From Sinorhizobium fredii USDA 257 (GTDB lineage: Bacteria; Pseudomonadota; Alphaproteobacteria; Rhizobiales; Rhizobiaceae), in contig NC_018000.1 of the NCBI RefSeq assembly GCF_000265205.3, positions 434,001-498,000 on the forward strand: 64,000 bases of DNA, read 5' to 3'. Of this stretch, positions 35,738-46,300 are shown in pieces. A program made the translations under genes and the position numbers. The notes below the pieces were generated by a model. It did not search any database and was not told the origin of the DNA. It was given only the letters and a program-made list of their open reading frames with translations. Positions within the stretch are counted from its first letter, which is position 1, and every line of letters begins with the position of its first letter.

Positions 35738-35965
35738 TCATTCGCAGGCCACACCGTCGCCGTCCCGGTCGAGTTTGCGACGAGAACCCGGTTCCCCGGC
35801 ACGAATGGGCGCGGCGCCAGCCGCGCGTGCGGCGCCGCAGTTTCGGAAGTAGACCTCGCCGCCTTCGGACGCGGCCTGCCCGTCATTGTTCGTCTGGGCC
35901 ATTGCCGGCAGATCGCCGACAAAGAGGCTGAAGATGGTCGCCGGGGTAAGCAGACACTTATTCAT
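35738..35965 (-). CDS. Secreted Excalibur-domain protein
   Basis: This 75-residue protein has a signal peptide (MNKCLLTPATIFSLFVGDLPAMAQ residues 1-24) and a C-terminal Excalibur calcium-binding motif: YFRNCGAARAAGAAPIRAGE and LDRDGDGVACE. The DxDxDG loop and the two conserved cysteines are intact. GGGAG lies 8 nt before the ATG at 35965. It is upstream of, and on the same strand as, the EEP-family gene (58 bp), so the two could be co-transcribed. Confidence 0.75.
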   Translation of the reverse strand: MNKCLLTPATIFSLFVGDLPAMAQTNNDGQAASEGGEVYFRNCGAARAAGAAPIRAGEPGSRRKLDRDGDGVACE

Positions 35966-36679
35966 TCGGCTTCTCCCTGTTCCGAGCGACACGCAAAGAT
36001 CGAGGTGGGTTTTGCGTTGTCCGGCACAGGATTTAGACGATCTGCAACTGCGCGTATATTCGGCCAGTTGGCTTAGCTCGTTAGGGTGGCGTGAACGGAT
36101 CGAACGATAGTGTCGAAGCTAAGAAGTTTCGGCACGCAGCTCATCGTTGAATCACTTAGAGGAGTGCGCCTCACTGCAGCATGAGCCGACCGTCGGCGTG
36201 CATCAGCAAGACGGCTTTACAAGCGGGTTCGGAGTGCCGAAAATTCCAACTGCCGTGCGAAGCACGTCCCGCACGGGACATCAGGCTGAGGAACATGGTG
36301 GTGGTGCTCGTTGCTGGCCTCGGGCCTGCAGATGAGGCGAGCGCCACAGGCAGAACCGCTCCTAATCTCCGAGCACGCGGTGTGGGGTCGTCATCGAACC
36401 GCCTAGGCCATCTGGCCGAATATACGGTTAGGTCCATGGCGGTTATTGGGATGGACAAATCGCAAATCTCAGAACCTCGAGTTTCGCTAAGGCGGAGGCA
36501 GGGAAAACCGAAATGAAGCAGATGACAACCATGGCTGCCCTGTTTGGCGTCCTGATCGCCGATCGGTCGGCGGTGGCTCTGACCAATAATCCACCGGTGG
36601 TTAAGCGCCGCTTCTAACCCAACCTACTATTGCGTCTGGCAATCAAATCTGCATCATTCTTGATCCAAGGGGGACATAT
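35966..36679. other. Mostly non-coding region before the Dpd locus
   Basis: I see no gene of normal size. A 34-codon frame at 36513-36617 (MKQMTTMAALFGVLIADRSA) resembles a signal peptide with GGGAAAA upstream, but nothing follows it. The promoter of the dpdE operon should lie near 36618-36679. Confidence 0.35.
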
Positions 36680-36763
36680 ATGCAAGCGAAGCATGATTCG
36701 ACATCGGCTGTTTCGGCGGGCTTAGTGGGCCGAACGATCTATCGCTCTCCGGGACGCGTGTAG
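36680..36763 (+). CDS. 27-codon leader ORF in frame with dpdE
   Basis: MQAKHDSTSAVSAGLVGRTI then YRSPGRV ends in TAG at 36761-36763, three bases before the dpdE ATG and in the same frame. A strong ribosome binding site (AAGGGGGA) lies 6 nt upstream, while dpdE itself has no clear one. It may be a translationally coupled leader, or the original dpdE start cut by an amber codon. Confidence 0.45.
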   Translation: MQAKHDSTSAVSAGLVGRTIYRSPGRV

Positions 36764-36766
36764 CGA

Positions 36767-39700
36767 ATGCTTGGCTACCTAGTTCAGCATCGCCTGTTTG
36801 GCTGCTGTAAGGTCATCGGTTTTGATGGACGCACCGTTGACATCAAGTTCTGCGATGGCGGCGGCAGGCGCTTCTTCTCCCGTAGTGCGCTCGAAGGCGG
36901 TGACTTCAAGCGGGCGAAACTCCATACGGGGGCGCTGGCCATGGGGCCGCATGGTCAGTGCGCGATCGATGCCCTGATCGATGGCGACGGGGAGGGACCG
37001 CGCCATTATCGCATCACCTATGAAGACGGTCTCGGTGCGACGGTGAGTGAGGTCCAATTGCTGCCGCTGCCGGTGCGCCTCAGTGACAGCCTTCCCGCCC
37101 GTCTCCTCCAGGGACGAACCGACCCTTATGCGACGTTTTCTGCCCGGCACCGACTGCTCGTAGCGCTCGCGCGTTTCAACCGGCAAGTGGGCGGGTTGCG
37201 CGCTTTGCTGGCTAGCCGCATTGACCTTCACCCGCATCAGGCATTCGTCGCGGGAACCGTCATTCTCGATCCGGTGCGGCGCTACATCCTTGCCGACGAG
37301 GTGGGCCTCGGTAAGACCATTGAAGCTGGGCTCATCATGCATGATCTCCTTTCACGGCGCCCCCACGCACGCATTCTCGTGCTCACACCCGGCCCGCTGA
37401 CCCGCCAATGGCTGTGTGAAATGCATACCAGTTTCGGTGGGCAGGGATTCAAGCTTGCCGATCTTTATCCATTCGAATCTGTCGATTTAGGTCGCTGGTC
37501 CAAAGTAATATGCTCGACCAATTTTGCGCTCGACGGTCTCGATGAGGACCTGCTGGCGGTTCCTTGGGACCTGGTGGTGGTTGACGAGGTCCATCATCTG
37601 CTCAACGCGCGCCACCTCTACGACCTGGTGATGCAGCTCTCGCACAGTACGCGTGACCTTCTGCTGCTTAGCGCAGTTCCAGTTCGTCGGCGCGAGTCCG
37701 AGCTCTATCGCCTTCTCGCGCTCCTCGATCCGCAGACCTATGGCAAAGACGGCACCGGCGAAGAAGCGTTCCTCGCCATCTACCAGGCGCAGGAACCGCT
37801 CGGGCGCCGGCTCAACCTACTATCACACGATCTCACTGACCTAGAAAGTGGTGAGGCTACAAGCGGGGATGTGATCGCGCGTCTTGAGCGGCTGTTGTCT
37901 CTGCCGATCGTTCAAAATGACGAGCAGCTTCACGCGCTGTTGGCCGCCGCCGAAGCCGACCCGGAACGCGCTGGGGCGCTCGCGCAAGAGGCGCATCAGA
38001 CGATCTCTGATCGTTACCGCGTCAATCGTCGTATCCTTCGCAATCGCCGTGAACGCCTGATCAGCCAGGATCGTTTGGCGGCGATTACCCGCGTGCCGGC
38101 GCTGCTCCGCTACGAGCCCGATCAGATTGAAGGCGAGGCGGTGACTGCGGCCGAGGCTATGCTTGCGGCGCTGGCCGCCGACACCAATTTGTCGCCTGAC
38201 ATCCTGCGTCCGTTTAGCCGCATCCTCCTGCAGGCGCTGGTCGATCCTATCGCGACACTCGAGGTATTGACCGCCGTGCGTGATGCAAAAGCGGCGACGG
38301 TCAATTCCTACGGCCGCGAGATGTTGAATTCAGTGGTTGGCCTGGGTGGTGAGCGCTGGCGCATCCAACTTGACACCGTCTCCGCGGGTGTAAAGGCACA
38401 TGTCGATCCCGGCCTCCTTTCATCCGCCGTCCGTCTGGCGTCAAACTGGCGCTCCTCGCACACGTCCTCGGTGCGCTGGGAAGCGCTCGTCTCGCTGTTG
38501 CGCGGCGAGATCGCCGCCGGCCGGAAGACGCTGGTGTTTGCAGGCTTCCCTGGAGTCGCGCAAAGGCTCGCTGCCCTCCTCAAAAACGCGTTGGGCGAGA
38601 AATCCGTGACCGAGTTCCGCAGCGATCTCGAGGACATGGCCAAGGAGGAAAATGTCGGACGGTTCCGTGCCGAAGCCAACGTGTCGATCATGGTCAGCGA
38701 TGAAAGCGGCGGAGAAGGCCGCAACTTTCAGTTCGCGCATAGTCTCATCCACGCCGACCTCCCCTGGCAGCCGGCGGTAATCGAGCAGCGAATCGGCCGC
38801 CTCGACCGTCTCGGCCGGGAGGTTATCTCCAGCGAGGTTGTCTCTCACATTTTAGTCAGCGCTGACACATGGGAAGCTGGCCTTTATGCATGCTACCATG
38901 ATGGACTCGACCTGTTCGGGAAGTCGGTTAGCGGTTTAGAATTCGCGCTACGGCACCTCCAGGACGAGATCATAGATGCGGCGCTCACCGGTGGTCAGGA
39001 CGGGATGCATGACCTCACGGCCCGGCTAAAAGCGATCGCTGCAGAAGAACGCGTTCGAGACGACAGCGAAGCGCTACTCGACGAAGCCTCGTATCACGCT
39101 GCACGTGCCGAACGTTTCGTCCGCACGCCGTCGGCTGAAAGTGAACTCGCGCTTGAGGCTGCCTTTCTCGACTACTTTCGGGTACTGTCGGGCGGCAGGG
39201 GCGTGTCAAGGCACCAGAGCGCCGATGGAGCCGAAGGCGTATGGTGTTTGCGACCCGATAACGTCCCATACGGGGAAATTACTATCATTGACAAGGACGC
39301 GACGGGCGAAACCGGCAAGCGCGTCGGCACCTTCCGGCGCAAGCTCGCACAACAGCAGCGCCGCGTCGAATTTTTCACCTACGGTAATCCGCTCTTCGAT
39401 GCAGTAGTCGAATCAGTAGGCCAGCGCCTGACCGGGAGGACCTATGCGATCGCCTGTCAGGCCGTGGGCGCAACTAGCTTTATCGGGCTTGAGCTGATCA
39501 TCGCCGCCCAACCCCGCCTCAACGCGAGCGACATCTCACCAAGTCTCCTGAACCTCGCGGAAGCGATCTTCGGGGCACAGCGGCGGCAGTTGTTCGTGCC
39601 ACTGCTCCCAGGCCAACCAGTTGAAGGATCGCGGCTGGCAGGCATGCTGACTTCATTGTCGACGAAGGGTGGAGGGCCGCACTGGCGCGATCTAACTGGA

Positions 39701-39991
39701 GATCAGGTCCAGCAGTTGGTCCGACGTTTCGACGGCGATCTGTCGACCTGCCTAAATCGCGCAATGGAGCAGCTGATCCCCGCCGCACGCGGGGTTTTCG
39801 CCAAGGCCTTGGCCGAGCCGCTGGCCTCCGAACGCGAACGCATCGCCTTCCAACGACACCAGTTGATCAAGGGTTCAGATGCCGCCGGCGCGGCCGAAGC
39901 GGTTATGCTAGAGCGCTATTCCGCGCTTATCGACAGCTGGGATGTTGTCATCGACGGGATCGGCTTTCTCGCCGTCAACGTGCGGTGCTGA
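36767..39991 (+). CDS. dpdE: DpdE, SNF2-type helicase of the Dpd restriction arm
   Basis: This 1074-residue protein has an N-terminal SH3-like/beta region and a SNF2/SF2 helicase core: motif I ADEVGLGKTIEAGL (GLGKT 180-184), Ia LVLTPGPLTRQW, II VVVDEVHHLL (DEVHH 273-277), V SDESGGEGRNFQFA (644-657) and VI EQRIGRLDRLG (673-683). The C-terminal 390 residues are specific to the family. In known Dpd clusters this protein belongs to the set required to restrict DNA lacking 7-deazaguanine. It is the first gene of the eight-gene plus-strand block; dpdF starts one base after its stop. Confidence 0.85.
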   Translation: MLGYLVQHRLFGCCKVIGFDGRTVDIKFCDGGGRRFFSRSALEGGDFKRAKLHTGALAMGPHGQCAIDALIDGDGEGPRHYRITYEDGLGATVSEVQLLPLPVRLSDSLPARLLQGRTDPYATFSARHRLLVALARFNRQVGGLRALLASRIDLHPHQAFVAGTVILDPVRRYILADEVGLGKTIEAGLIMHDLLSRRPHARILVLTPGPLTRQWLCEMHTSFGGQGFKLADLYPFESVDLGRWSKVICSTNFALDGLDEDLLAVPWDLVVVDEVHHLLNARHLYDLVMQLSHSTRDLLLLSAVPVRRRESELYRLLALLDPQTYGKDGTGEEAFLAIYQAQEPLGRRLNLLSHDLTDLESGEATSGDVIARLERLLSLPIVQNDEQLHALLAAAEADPERAGALAQEAHQTISDRYRVNRRILRNRRERLISQDRLAAITRVPALLRYEPDQIEGEAVTAAEAMLAALAADTNLSPDILRPFSRILLQALVDPIATLEVLTAVRDAKAATVNSYGREMLNSVVGLGGERWRIQLDTVSAGVKAHVDPGLLSSAVRLASNWRSSHTSSVRWEALVSLLRGEIAAGRKTLVFAGFPGVAQRLAALLKNALGEKSVTEFRSDLEDMAKEENVGRFRAEANVSIMVSDESGGEGRNFQFAHSLIHADLPWQPAVIEQRIGRLDRLGREVISSEVVSHILVSADTWEAGLYACYHDGLDLFGKSVSGLEFALRHLQDEIIDAALTGGQDGMHDLTARLKAIAAEERVRDDSEALLDEASYHAARAERFVRTPSAESELALEAAFLDYFRVLSGGRGVSRHQSADGAEGVWCLRPDNVPYGEITIIDKDATGETGKRVGTFRRKLAQQQRRVEFFTYGNPLFDAVVESVGQRLTGRTYAIACQAVGATSFIGLELIIAAQPRLNASDISPSLLNLAEAIFGAQRRQLFVPLLPGQPVEGSRLAGMLTSLSTKGGGPHWRDLTGDQVQQLVRRFDGDLSTCLNRAMEQLIPAARGVFAKALAEPLASERERIAFQRHQLIKGSDAAGAAEAVMLERYSALIDSWDVVIDGIGFLAVNVRC

Positions 39992-39992
39992 C

Positions 39993-42440
39993 ATGGCGAG
40001 CGTAGCTCCTTCGCCGGCAGAGCCGTCCCTCGCGCAACAATTTCGCGCCGCTCTTTGGAGCGGGGCCGCCCCAAAGTTGATCTTACCGCCGCCTTCGACC
40101 TGGCACCCTGAATACCCCCGCTGGCGCTTCCTGTGGCTGCTTCAGCGTTGTCCCGTACCCACGCTCGATCATGGCGTACTGCTGCGACAGGCGGTCCGCT
40201 GGTCGGGTGGGAAGCTCTTCATCGGAGGCTGGACGCCCGAACTCGCCGCGGTTGGTGAGGCGTGTGGGGTTACGCTTTCCGCGGCAGGCGATCTGATAGT
40301 TGCTCCCTATCGCCCCGATTGGTTGGCCGAAAAAACATGGCCCGACGGCCAGGGTCTCGACGAACCGCCTTTTCTAGCAGTACCTGACGAGTGTCTCCCG
40401 GCAGAGCCATGGCTGTGGTCCTTATCCAATGGACAGCTGCGCAGTTGGCACTCCTCTGCTCAGAAGGAGGCATGCTGGCAGGCCCTGACGGCACCGCCCG
40501 GCTCGACCACCTTGCTGGGACTGCCCACCGGTGCAGGTAAGAGCCTAAGTTTTCAGCTCGCCGCACGGTTCAGCGCCGGGGTCACACTTGTCGTGGTACC
40601 GACAACGGCACTTGCGATCGACCAGTGCTTCGCGGCTAATGAGATCTTGGCCGACTTCCGGCATCTAGGCCCACGTTACTACTCGGCCAACGATCCCGTT
40701 AGCGACCCCGCTGCCGTGCGAGCCGCGCTACGCGAAGGGGCTTGCCGATTGCTGTTCGCATCCCCTGAATCCTGCGTGTCGGGCAGCTTGCGGGGGGTGA
40801 TCGATGATCTGGCGGCCACCGGCCGCCTGGCGACTTTGGTAATTGATGAAGCGCATATTATCGATTCCTGGGGTGGCCATTTCCGCGTCGAGTTCCAGCT
40901 GCTGGCGATTCGCCGCAACCAGTGGCTCGCGCTCAGCGGGGGAACGCTGCGAACGCTCCTTCTCTCGGCGACCTTCACACCCCATTGCGTCGACCTGCTG
41001 CGCACGATGTTCGGCGGCGATCAATGGCAACAATTCGCCTGTCAACGACTTCGACCCGAAATTTCCTATTTCGTCGGCGGTTTCACTGTGCTCGACGATC
41101 GCGAAGTGGCTCTCATCGACGCGCTCCATCATTTGCCGCGCCCACTGATCCTTTATGTGACCGAAGTTGACGAAGCCATTCGCCTGCGCGAGGTGCTCGT
41201 CGAAGCGGGCTTTGCCGCGACCGAATGCTTCCATGGCGATACTTCGGGCGCCGACCGCCGTCAGTTGCTGCTCGCATGGCGCGGCCATCAGATTGAGATC
41301 ATGGTGGCGACCTCCGCTTTTGGCATGGGGGTCGACAAGGCCGATGTTCGCGCAGTCGTCCACGCCTGTTACCCGGAAAATGTCCATCGCTATTATCAGG
41401 AGGTCGGGCGCGGCGGCCGTGACGGCGCGAAGTCGATTGCGCTCTGGATGCCGGTGACGCCGAAGGATCGGAAAGTTGCGACCAGCCTCTTGCCCAAGAT
41501 GCTCGGCGCCGACCTCATCACGCTGCGTTGGCAGACCATGATGGCGGCGGCGCGTGACGAAGACGGGGGTATCCTCAACATGCCGACAAATGCAAAGCAT
41601 CAGCGATTGATGGGCGGGCGCAGCTATGGCGAGAATATCCGCTGGAACAAACGCTTGCTGTTGATGATGGCACGTGCCGGTCTGATCGACCTGGTTGACC
41701 TTCAGTTTGAAGAGGACGGCGCCGAGCCCGAAGGCCGGGTCGAGCGCGTGCGCCTGCGCTGCAACGTTGCGCCGGGCGATCCGCGGATCGCGGATCTGCT
41801 CAAGGCGCCGCGCGAGCGTGACCTGAGCGAAGCCGGCCGGGGAATCACGGCGCTCGACGCCTATCTCACTGGCAAGGCCAAGATCTGTCGCCTACTTCGC
41901 CGCGAATATGGCGCCGAAACGATCGTCGCCTGTAGCGGGTGCATCGATTGCCGCGACGTCCCGTTTGATCGACATTCCATTCCGGCCCTGGATTTCGACC
42001 CATCGCGACCGACCGAACCAAGGCTCGATATCGTGTCTTTGGACATCTTCTCGACCGGGACGAAGGCGATCGGCGTGATGGCCGATCGTGTCGCCGACCT
42101 AATTGGCGATCGCAGGCTTCTCCATTTTCTGTGCGCGCCTGACCTGCTTGGGCCGTTGACGGAAGCCCTAGCGGAGCGGCTCGTTCCGGCCAGTCGACAT
42201 TTCTACCGGCTCGATGACGCGCGAGAAATCGGCAGGCTCAATGTCGACGGCAGCTGCCATGTAGTCGGTCTGCACGGTCGCACGCCCGATCGTGCGATGT
42301 TGCGCCTGCGTGCCGGCGCACGGATCTCGCACCTGTTCCCCAAGGATGCGCAGATTACCGATGCCAATGGCCGCGTTCTGCTTACCCAGGAGGGCGCGTT
42401 CTTCTTTCCTTCCTATGACGAATGGCTGATACAAGTATGA
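39993..42440 (+). CDS. dpdF: DpdF, RecQ-like helicase
   Basis: This 815-residue protein has a RecQ-type helicase core: LPTGAGKSLSFQLA (Walker A 177-184), VIDEAHIIDSWGGHFR (DEAH 285-288), LLSATFTPH, FGMGVDKADVRAVVHA and the RecQ motif VI YYQEVGRGGRDG. A zinc-binding-like cysteine set CSGCIDC lies near residue 650, as in RecQ proteins, while the long N- and C-terminal parts are family-specific. It is a restriction-arm component of the Dpd system that probably unwinds or translocates on DNA. It is coupled to dpdE (1 bp gap) and dpdG (overlap). Confidence 0.85.
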   Translation: MASVAPSPAEPSLAQQFRAALWSGAAPKLILPPPSTWHPEYPRWRFLWLLQRCPVPTLDHGVLLRQAVRWSGGKLFIGGWTPELAAVGEACGVTLSAAGDLIVAPYRPDWLAEKTWPDGQGLDEPPFLAVPDECLPAEPWLWSLSNGQLRSWHSSAQKEACWQALTAPPGSTTLLGLPTGAGKSLSFQLAARFSAGVTLVVVPTTALAIDQCFAANEILADFRHLGPRYYSANDPVSDPAAVRAALREGACRLLFASPESCVSGSLRGVIDDLAATGRLATLVIDEAHIIDSWGGHFRVEFQLLAIRRNQWLALSGGTLRTLLLSATFTPHCVDLLRTMFGGDQWQQFACQRLRPEISYFVGGFTVLDDREVALIDALHHLPRPLILYVTEVDEAIRLREVLVEAGFAATECFHGDTSGADRRQLLLAWRGHQIEIMVATSAFGMGVDKADVRAVVHACYPENVHRYYQEVGRGGRDGAKSIALWMPVTPKDRKVATSLLPKMLGADLITLRWQTMMAAARDEDGGILNMPTNAKHQRLMGGRSYGENIRWNKRLLLMMARAGLIDLVDLQFEEDGAEPEGRVERVRLRCNVAPGDPRIADLLKAPRERDLSEAGRGITALDAYLTGKAKICRLLRREYGAETIVACSGCIDCRDVPFDRHSIPALDFDPSRPTEPRLDIVSLDIFSTGTKAIGVMADRVADLIGDRRLLHFLCAPDLLGPLTEALAERLVPASRHFYRLDDAREIGRLNVDGSCHVVGLHGRTPDRAMLRLRAGARISHLFPKDAQITDANGRVLLTQEGAFFFPSYDEWLIQV

Positions 42441-43321
42441 TGTTTACCGATTCCGAAGCGACACCAGCCCGCGTTGAGATGCTGCTCGAAGTGGTCCGTT
42501 CTATGAGCGGCCGGAGGCTCGACGCCCCGACTATTCGCCAGTTGCTTCAGCCGGAGGGGCTTCCGGGTCGCACGAGCACGAGCGATCAGGCCGGGCGTGC
42601 GATCACTGCGGCGCGTGAACTCGATCTTATCGAGGATCAGGCCGACGGCATGATCCGCGCCAGCCGCTCGCGTGACCATCGCTCCGCCCGGATGGCCGTG
42701 GTCGAGGCGGTGGACGAAAAAGTGCTGAGCGACGACAAGATCGAACCGTGGTTTGGACTATTCTACGCTTTCCTGCTTGGTCGGGACGAGTCGGCGGCTT
42801 CCGGGAATGAGGCAGGAAAACATTGGGAAGCGCGCTTTGAGCGCGAACTCTTCGGGGGCGCCAAACAGAACAATCGCTTCAACGACAGTAAATATCGCGG
42901 CCTCAGGCGCTGGTTCCGCTATTGCGGGCTCGGGTGGCACGATGGGGATGATCGGTTTCATCCCAACCCGTACCAGCGCTTAACCCGGAAGCTCCCGGCA
43001 ATTTTCGGCCGGGGACACGATCTTTCTATCGACGCCTTTATGGAGCGGCTCTCCGAGCAGTGCCCCGAACTCGACGGGGGACATCTCTTCCTCAGGGCCA
43101 ACCCGGGCTGGGACCGGTCCGCCCGCACAATCTCGCTCGGACTGTCGCACGCGCTGGTCGACCTGCATCTCGACGGAGCACTGGTGCTCAACTGCCCGCT
43201 CGACAGCGATGGGTGGAGCATCGCTAAGGCAGCACCGCCCCGTGATAAGGACTATCTGAAGTCCGATCTTGCCTCGAGCGTCTGCTATATCCCAGTCAAC
43301 GGAGCACGCGCCAGTGGCTGA
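42437..43321 (+). CDS. dpdG: DpdG, Dpd restriction-arm protein
   Basis: This protein of about 294 residues has no motif I can read by eye. It is acidic and probably helical at its N-terminus (RVEMLLEVVRSMSGRRLDAP, a possible winged helix), with a conserved-looking stretch FGLFYAFLLGRD and LRRWFRYCGLGW. I call it DpdG from its size and its fixed place between dpdF and dpdH. The ATG at 42437 overlaps the dpdF stop as ATGA; an ATG 15 nt earlier is possible. Its role in restriction is unknown. Confidence 0.7.
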   Translation: MMFTDSEATPARVEMLLEVVRSMSGRRLDAPTIRQLLQPEGLPGRTSTSDQAGRAITAARELDLIEDQADGMIRASRSRDHRSARMAVVEAVDEKVLSDDKIEPWFGLFYAFLLGRDESAASGNEAGKHWEARFERELFGGAKQNNRFNDSKYRGLRRWFRYCGLGWHDGDDRFHPNPYQRLTRKLPAIFGRGHDLSIDAFMERLSEQCPELDGGHLFLRANPGWDRSARTISLGLSHALVDLHLDGALVLNCPLDSDGWSIAKAAPPRDKDYLKSDLASSVCYIPVNGARASG

Positions 43322-46300
43322 GCCGATCGTCGCGCCGGGGCGCTTGGGACAGCCCTGCTGGACCGACGCCAATCTTGAGGCGACGGTGAGGACCATCGCC
43401 GCTATGGGGGATGAAAGTACCTCGCGCTTCCTGGCAACTCATGCGCCAGTGTCGCATGTTCGCGGCGGCGAGCGTACGCTGACTGACGCTGAAGTATTTG
43501 AACAAATAGTGCGTCTCAGCGCGCGCGAGAATGTCGTGCTGGTGCATGGAGCGCCAGGCACTGGCAAATCGCACCTCATCAATTGGGTGAAGCTACGCTA
43601 CGATCATGCGGTAAAGTCCGGTCAGCTCTCTGATGTGCTACCCGTGCTCGTGCGCCGGCGCACCGGCAGTCTCAAGGATGCGCTCGAACAGCTTGTCGAG
43701 CAACTGCCGGCCCGCTTCCATAAATATCTTGAACCGGTGCAAGCTGCGATCGATCGCATTTCTGAGAAAGAGGCGCGCAAGAAACTCGCGACCGAGCTCC
43801 ATCTCGAACTCGGCGTTCGCTGGGAAGAAGCGGGCAAACCGCCATTGCCACGGACCATCCGCTATCTCGCCGAAGCCTTCCATGCCGAGGGCTTCGGTGC
43901 CTGGCTCTGCCGTGAGGGCGGGGTGATCGACCGCAATATTCAGCAGCTGATCAGCCCAAGTGAAGTTCGCGACCGCGAGAGCTTTCCGCGATTTACCGCG
44001 GACGAATTCCGCATTGAGAATCTGCAGCAGCGCAGCGCGGGCCTCAACACCGCCAATGTCCGCCGGCTGATCGACGAATTTGCCGACGAACCGGAGTCGG
44101 CTGAACATGCGGCGCGGCTCTGCAACGAGAGCCTGCGCGCGGCATTGCGTGAGTTGACCGGGCTCGGCAATGCCGCCCTTTCGACGATCCTACGCTCCAT
44201 CCGTCAGGATCTACGCAAGGAGAATAAGCGGCTGATTCTGCTAATCGAGGATGTCTCGACGCTCTCGGTGCTTGATGATGAGGTCGTCAACGCGGTCGAG
44301 CCGCAGGACGATGCCAGCCTCTGTGATCTGACGTCAATCCTCGGCATGACCGAGCAGGCTTACCAGCGCTTGCGCGATAACCAGTATCAGCGCATCGCCG
44401 GAAGCGGTCTCATACTCTCCTTTCCCAAAGACGCCACCGCAGCATCCTGGACCGACGATAGCGCGGAAATCGATCGGTTCATCGCGCGCTATCTCAACGC
44501 CGTGCGCCTGCCCGAGCCGCAGGTCGATCTGATTGCCAACCATCGCCAGCAGGGCGGAGACGTCAGCATAAGCGCGTGCGACGACTGCCCAGTGCGCGAG
44601 GCGTGTCACGCTTCATTCGGCAAAGTCGCTTTTGGGGACACCGCCGTCGGCCTGTTTCCGTTCAGGCCCGGCACCGCGCCCTATCTGCTCAACCAACTTG
44701 ATGACTTCCAGACCGGCGTGCGTCCGACGCAGCGCGGACTGCTTGATCATGTCACTAAGCCTGTCATGCGCCATGTCGATGCACTCGCTCAGGGCGACCG
44801 CCATCCCCTCACAATGCCGATCCGCCGACAGCCTCCGACCGACTGGCAGACTCTCGCCGAGACCTATCTGGGCGGCTGGCCCGCAGCCGATCAGGCGCGC
44901 TTGCGCCTCTTGGTGGAAGCCTGGACGCGCAAGGCCAAAGCACCCGAAATCGCCGCCGACCTTAAAGCGCTGCTAAGGCCGTTCAGCCTTCCTGACTTCA
45001 GCGCCAAAACCGCCGATGCTGCTCCGGCCGACCAGGTTCGCGATAAGCCGCATTATCCCGACCCACCGCCGGCCCCGCCTTCAGCCCCGGTTGATGCAGC
45101 AACGCAGAAACGGCTCGCCGATCTGCTTAACCGGCTCGATCGCTGGTGGTCAGGCGAAAAGCTAGAAACGCCGAGAGATTACCAGGAAATGCTACTCGCG
45201 TTTCTGAAGGGCGCGCTTCCGCTTGATGATATCCGGTCGCCAGCAGTACCTGCCCAGCGTCTATTGCGCGAAGCGAGGCGAGATTCCATTCGTATCGAAG
45301 ACGCCGCCACGCAGACGGCGCTAATGCGGGTTGCCTTTTCCTTCGTGCGCAATCAGGAGAGCTATGACCTTCTGGGCGCCCTGACCCATTTCACCGTCGA
45401 AGGCCGCGGGACATGGGACTTCCCGCAAGGCGAGCGGTATAAGCGGATCGTCGCGCGTTGGCTGCGCAAACATCAGGCCGGGATGCTCGCGGCCCTCGAT
45501 CCGATCGGGCTGTCAACAACGCAGCCGATCAAATATGCAACCAAATTCCTGTGTATGTCGGCTATGATCGAGCGCCGCGCCGAACTGCCGCGCGATACGC
45601 CTGCCGCATTGTCGCGGGTAACGTCTTCCGAGGCAATCACGCTGCCGACAGTGCTCACCGAACCGCTGCGCAAACTCTACGACGACCTTCCTGAGCGACG
45701 ACGAATGCTGCAATCCTTTCTCGTTGAAGAGACTAATCTTCCACAAGGGGCAACCGGCGGCATCGTCGTCATCGATCCCCAGATCATTACCGAAGCGATC
45801 ACCGACGCGCGCACCGATCCCTCGATTGAGCCGCTCTCGGCCGACTACTTCGCGAATTATTGGAAGTCACGCTATCAGGCGTTCGATGGGCTCAAGGGTT
45901 GGGCGGGGCTGGCCGACGCAATCGCGAGCGAGCGCAAGGCAATAGCCGATCTCGTCGGTGATATTGATTATGTGCTCGCCCGGTATGGCTGCGAGACCGG
46001 TGGAGACTATGCCGGTTTGGTTGAGTTCATCGCCGACACCGCCCGTTTGATAGATCTGCTCAGATCAGCATTCCGGTGGCCGCCCAGCGAGATCGACTTC
46101 TTCAAGCGCGAAAGGATCGTGGATCGTAGCGGCACATTTGCGCAGGTGCTGGCGAATGCCGCCGCGGTCGCGGAAGGGACAAAGGACACCCAGGTGTTGC
46201 TCTTCGATGCTGCGGCCTTGCAAGCAGTCGCGGCAATCATCGAGCGCTGTCGACTTGTTGTTGAGGCCGCGAGTGAGCATGCCGAGGCGAAGCTTGCCCA

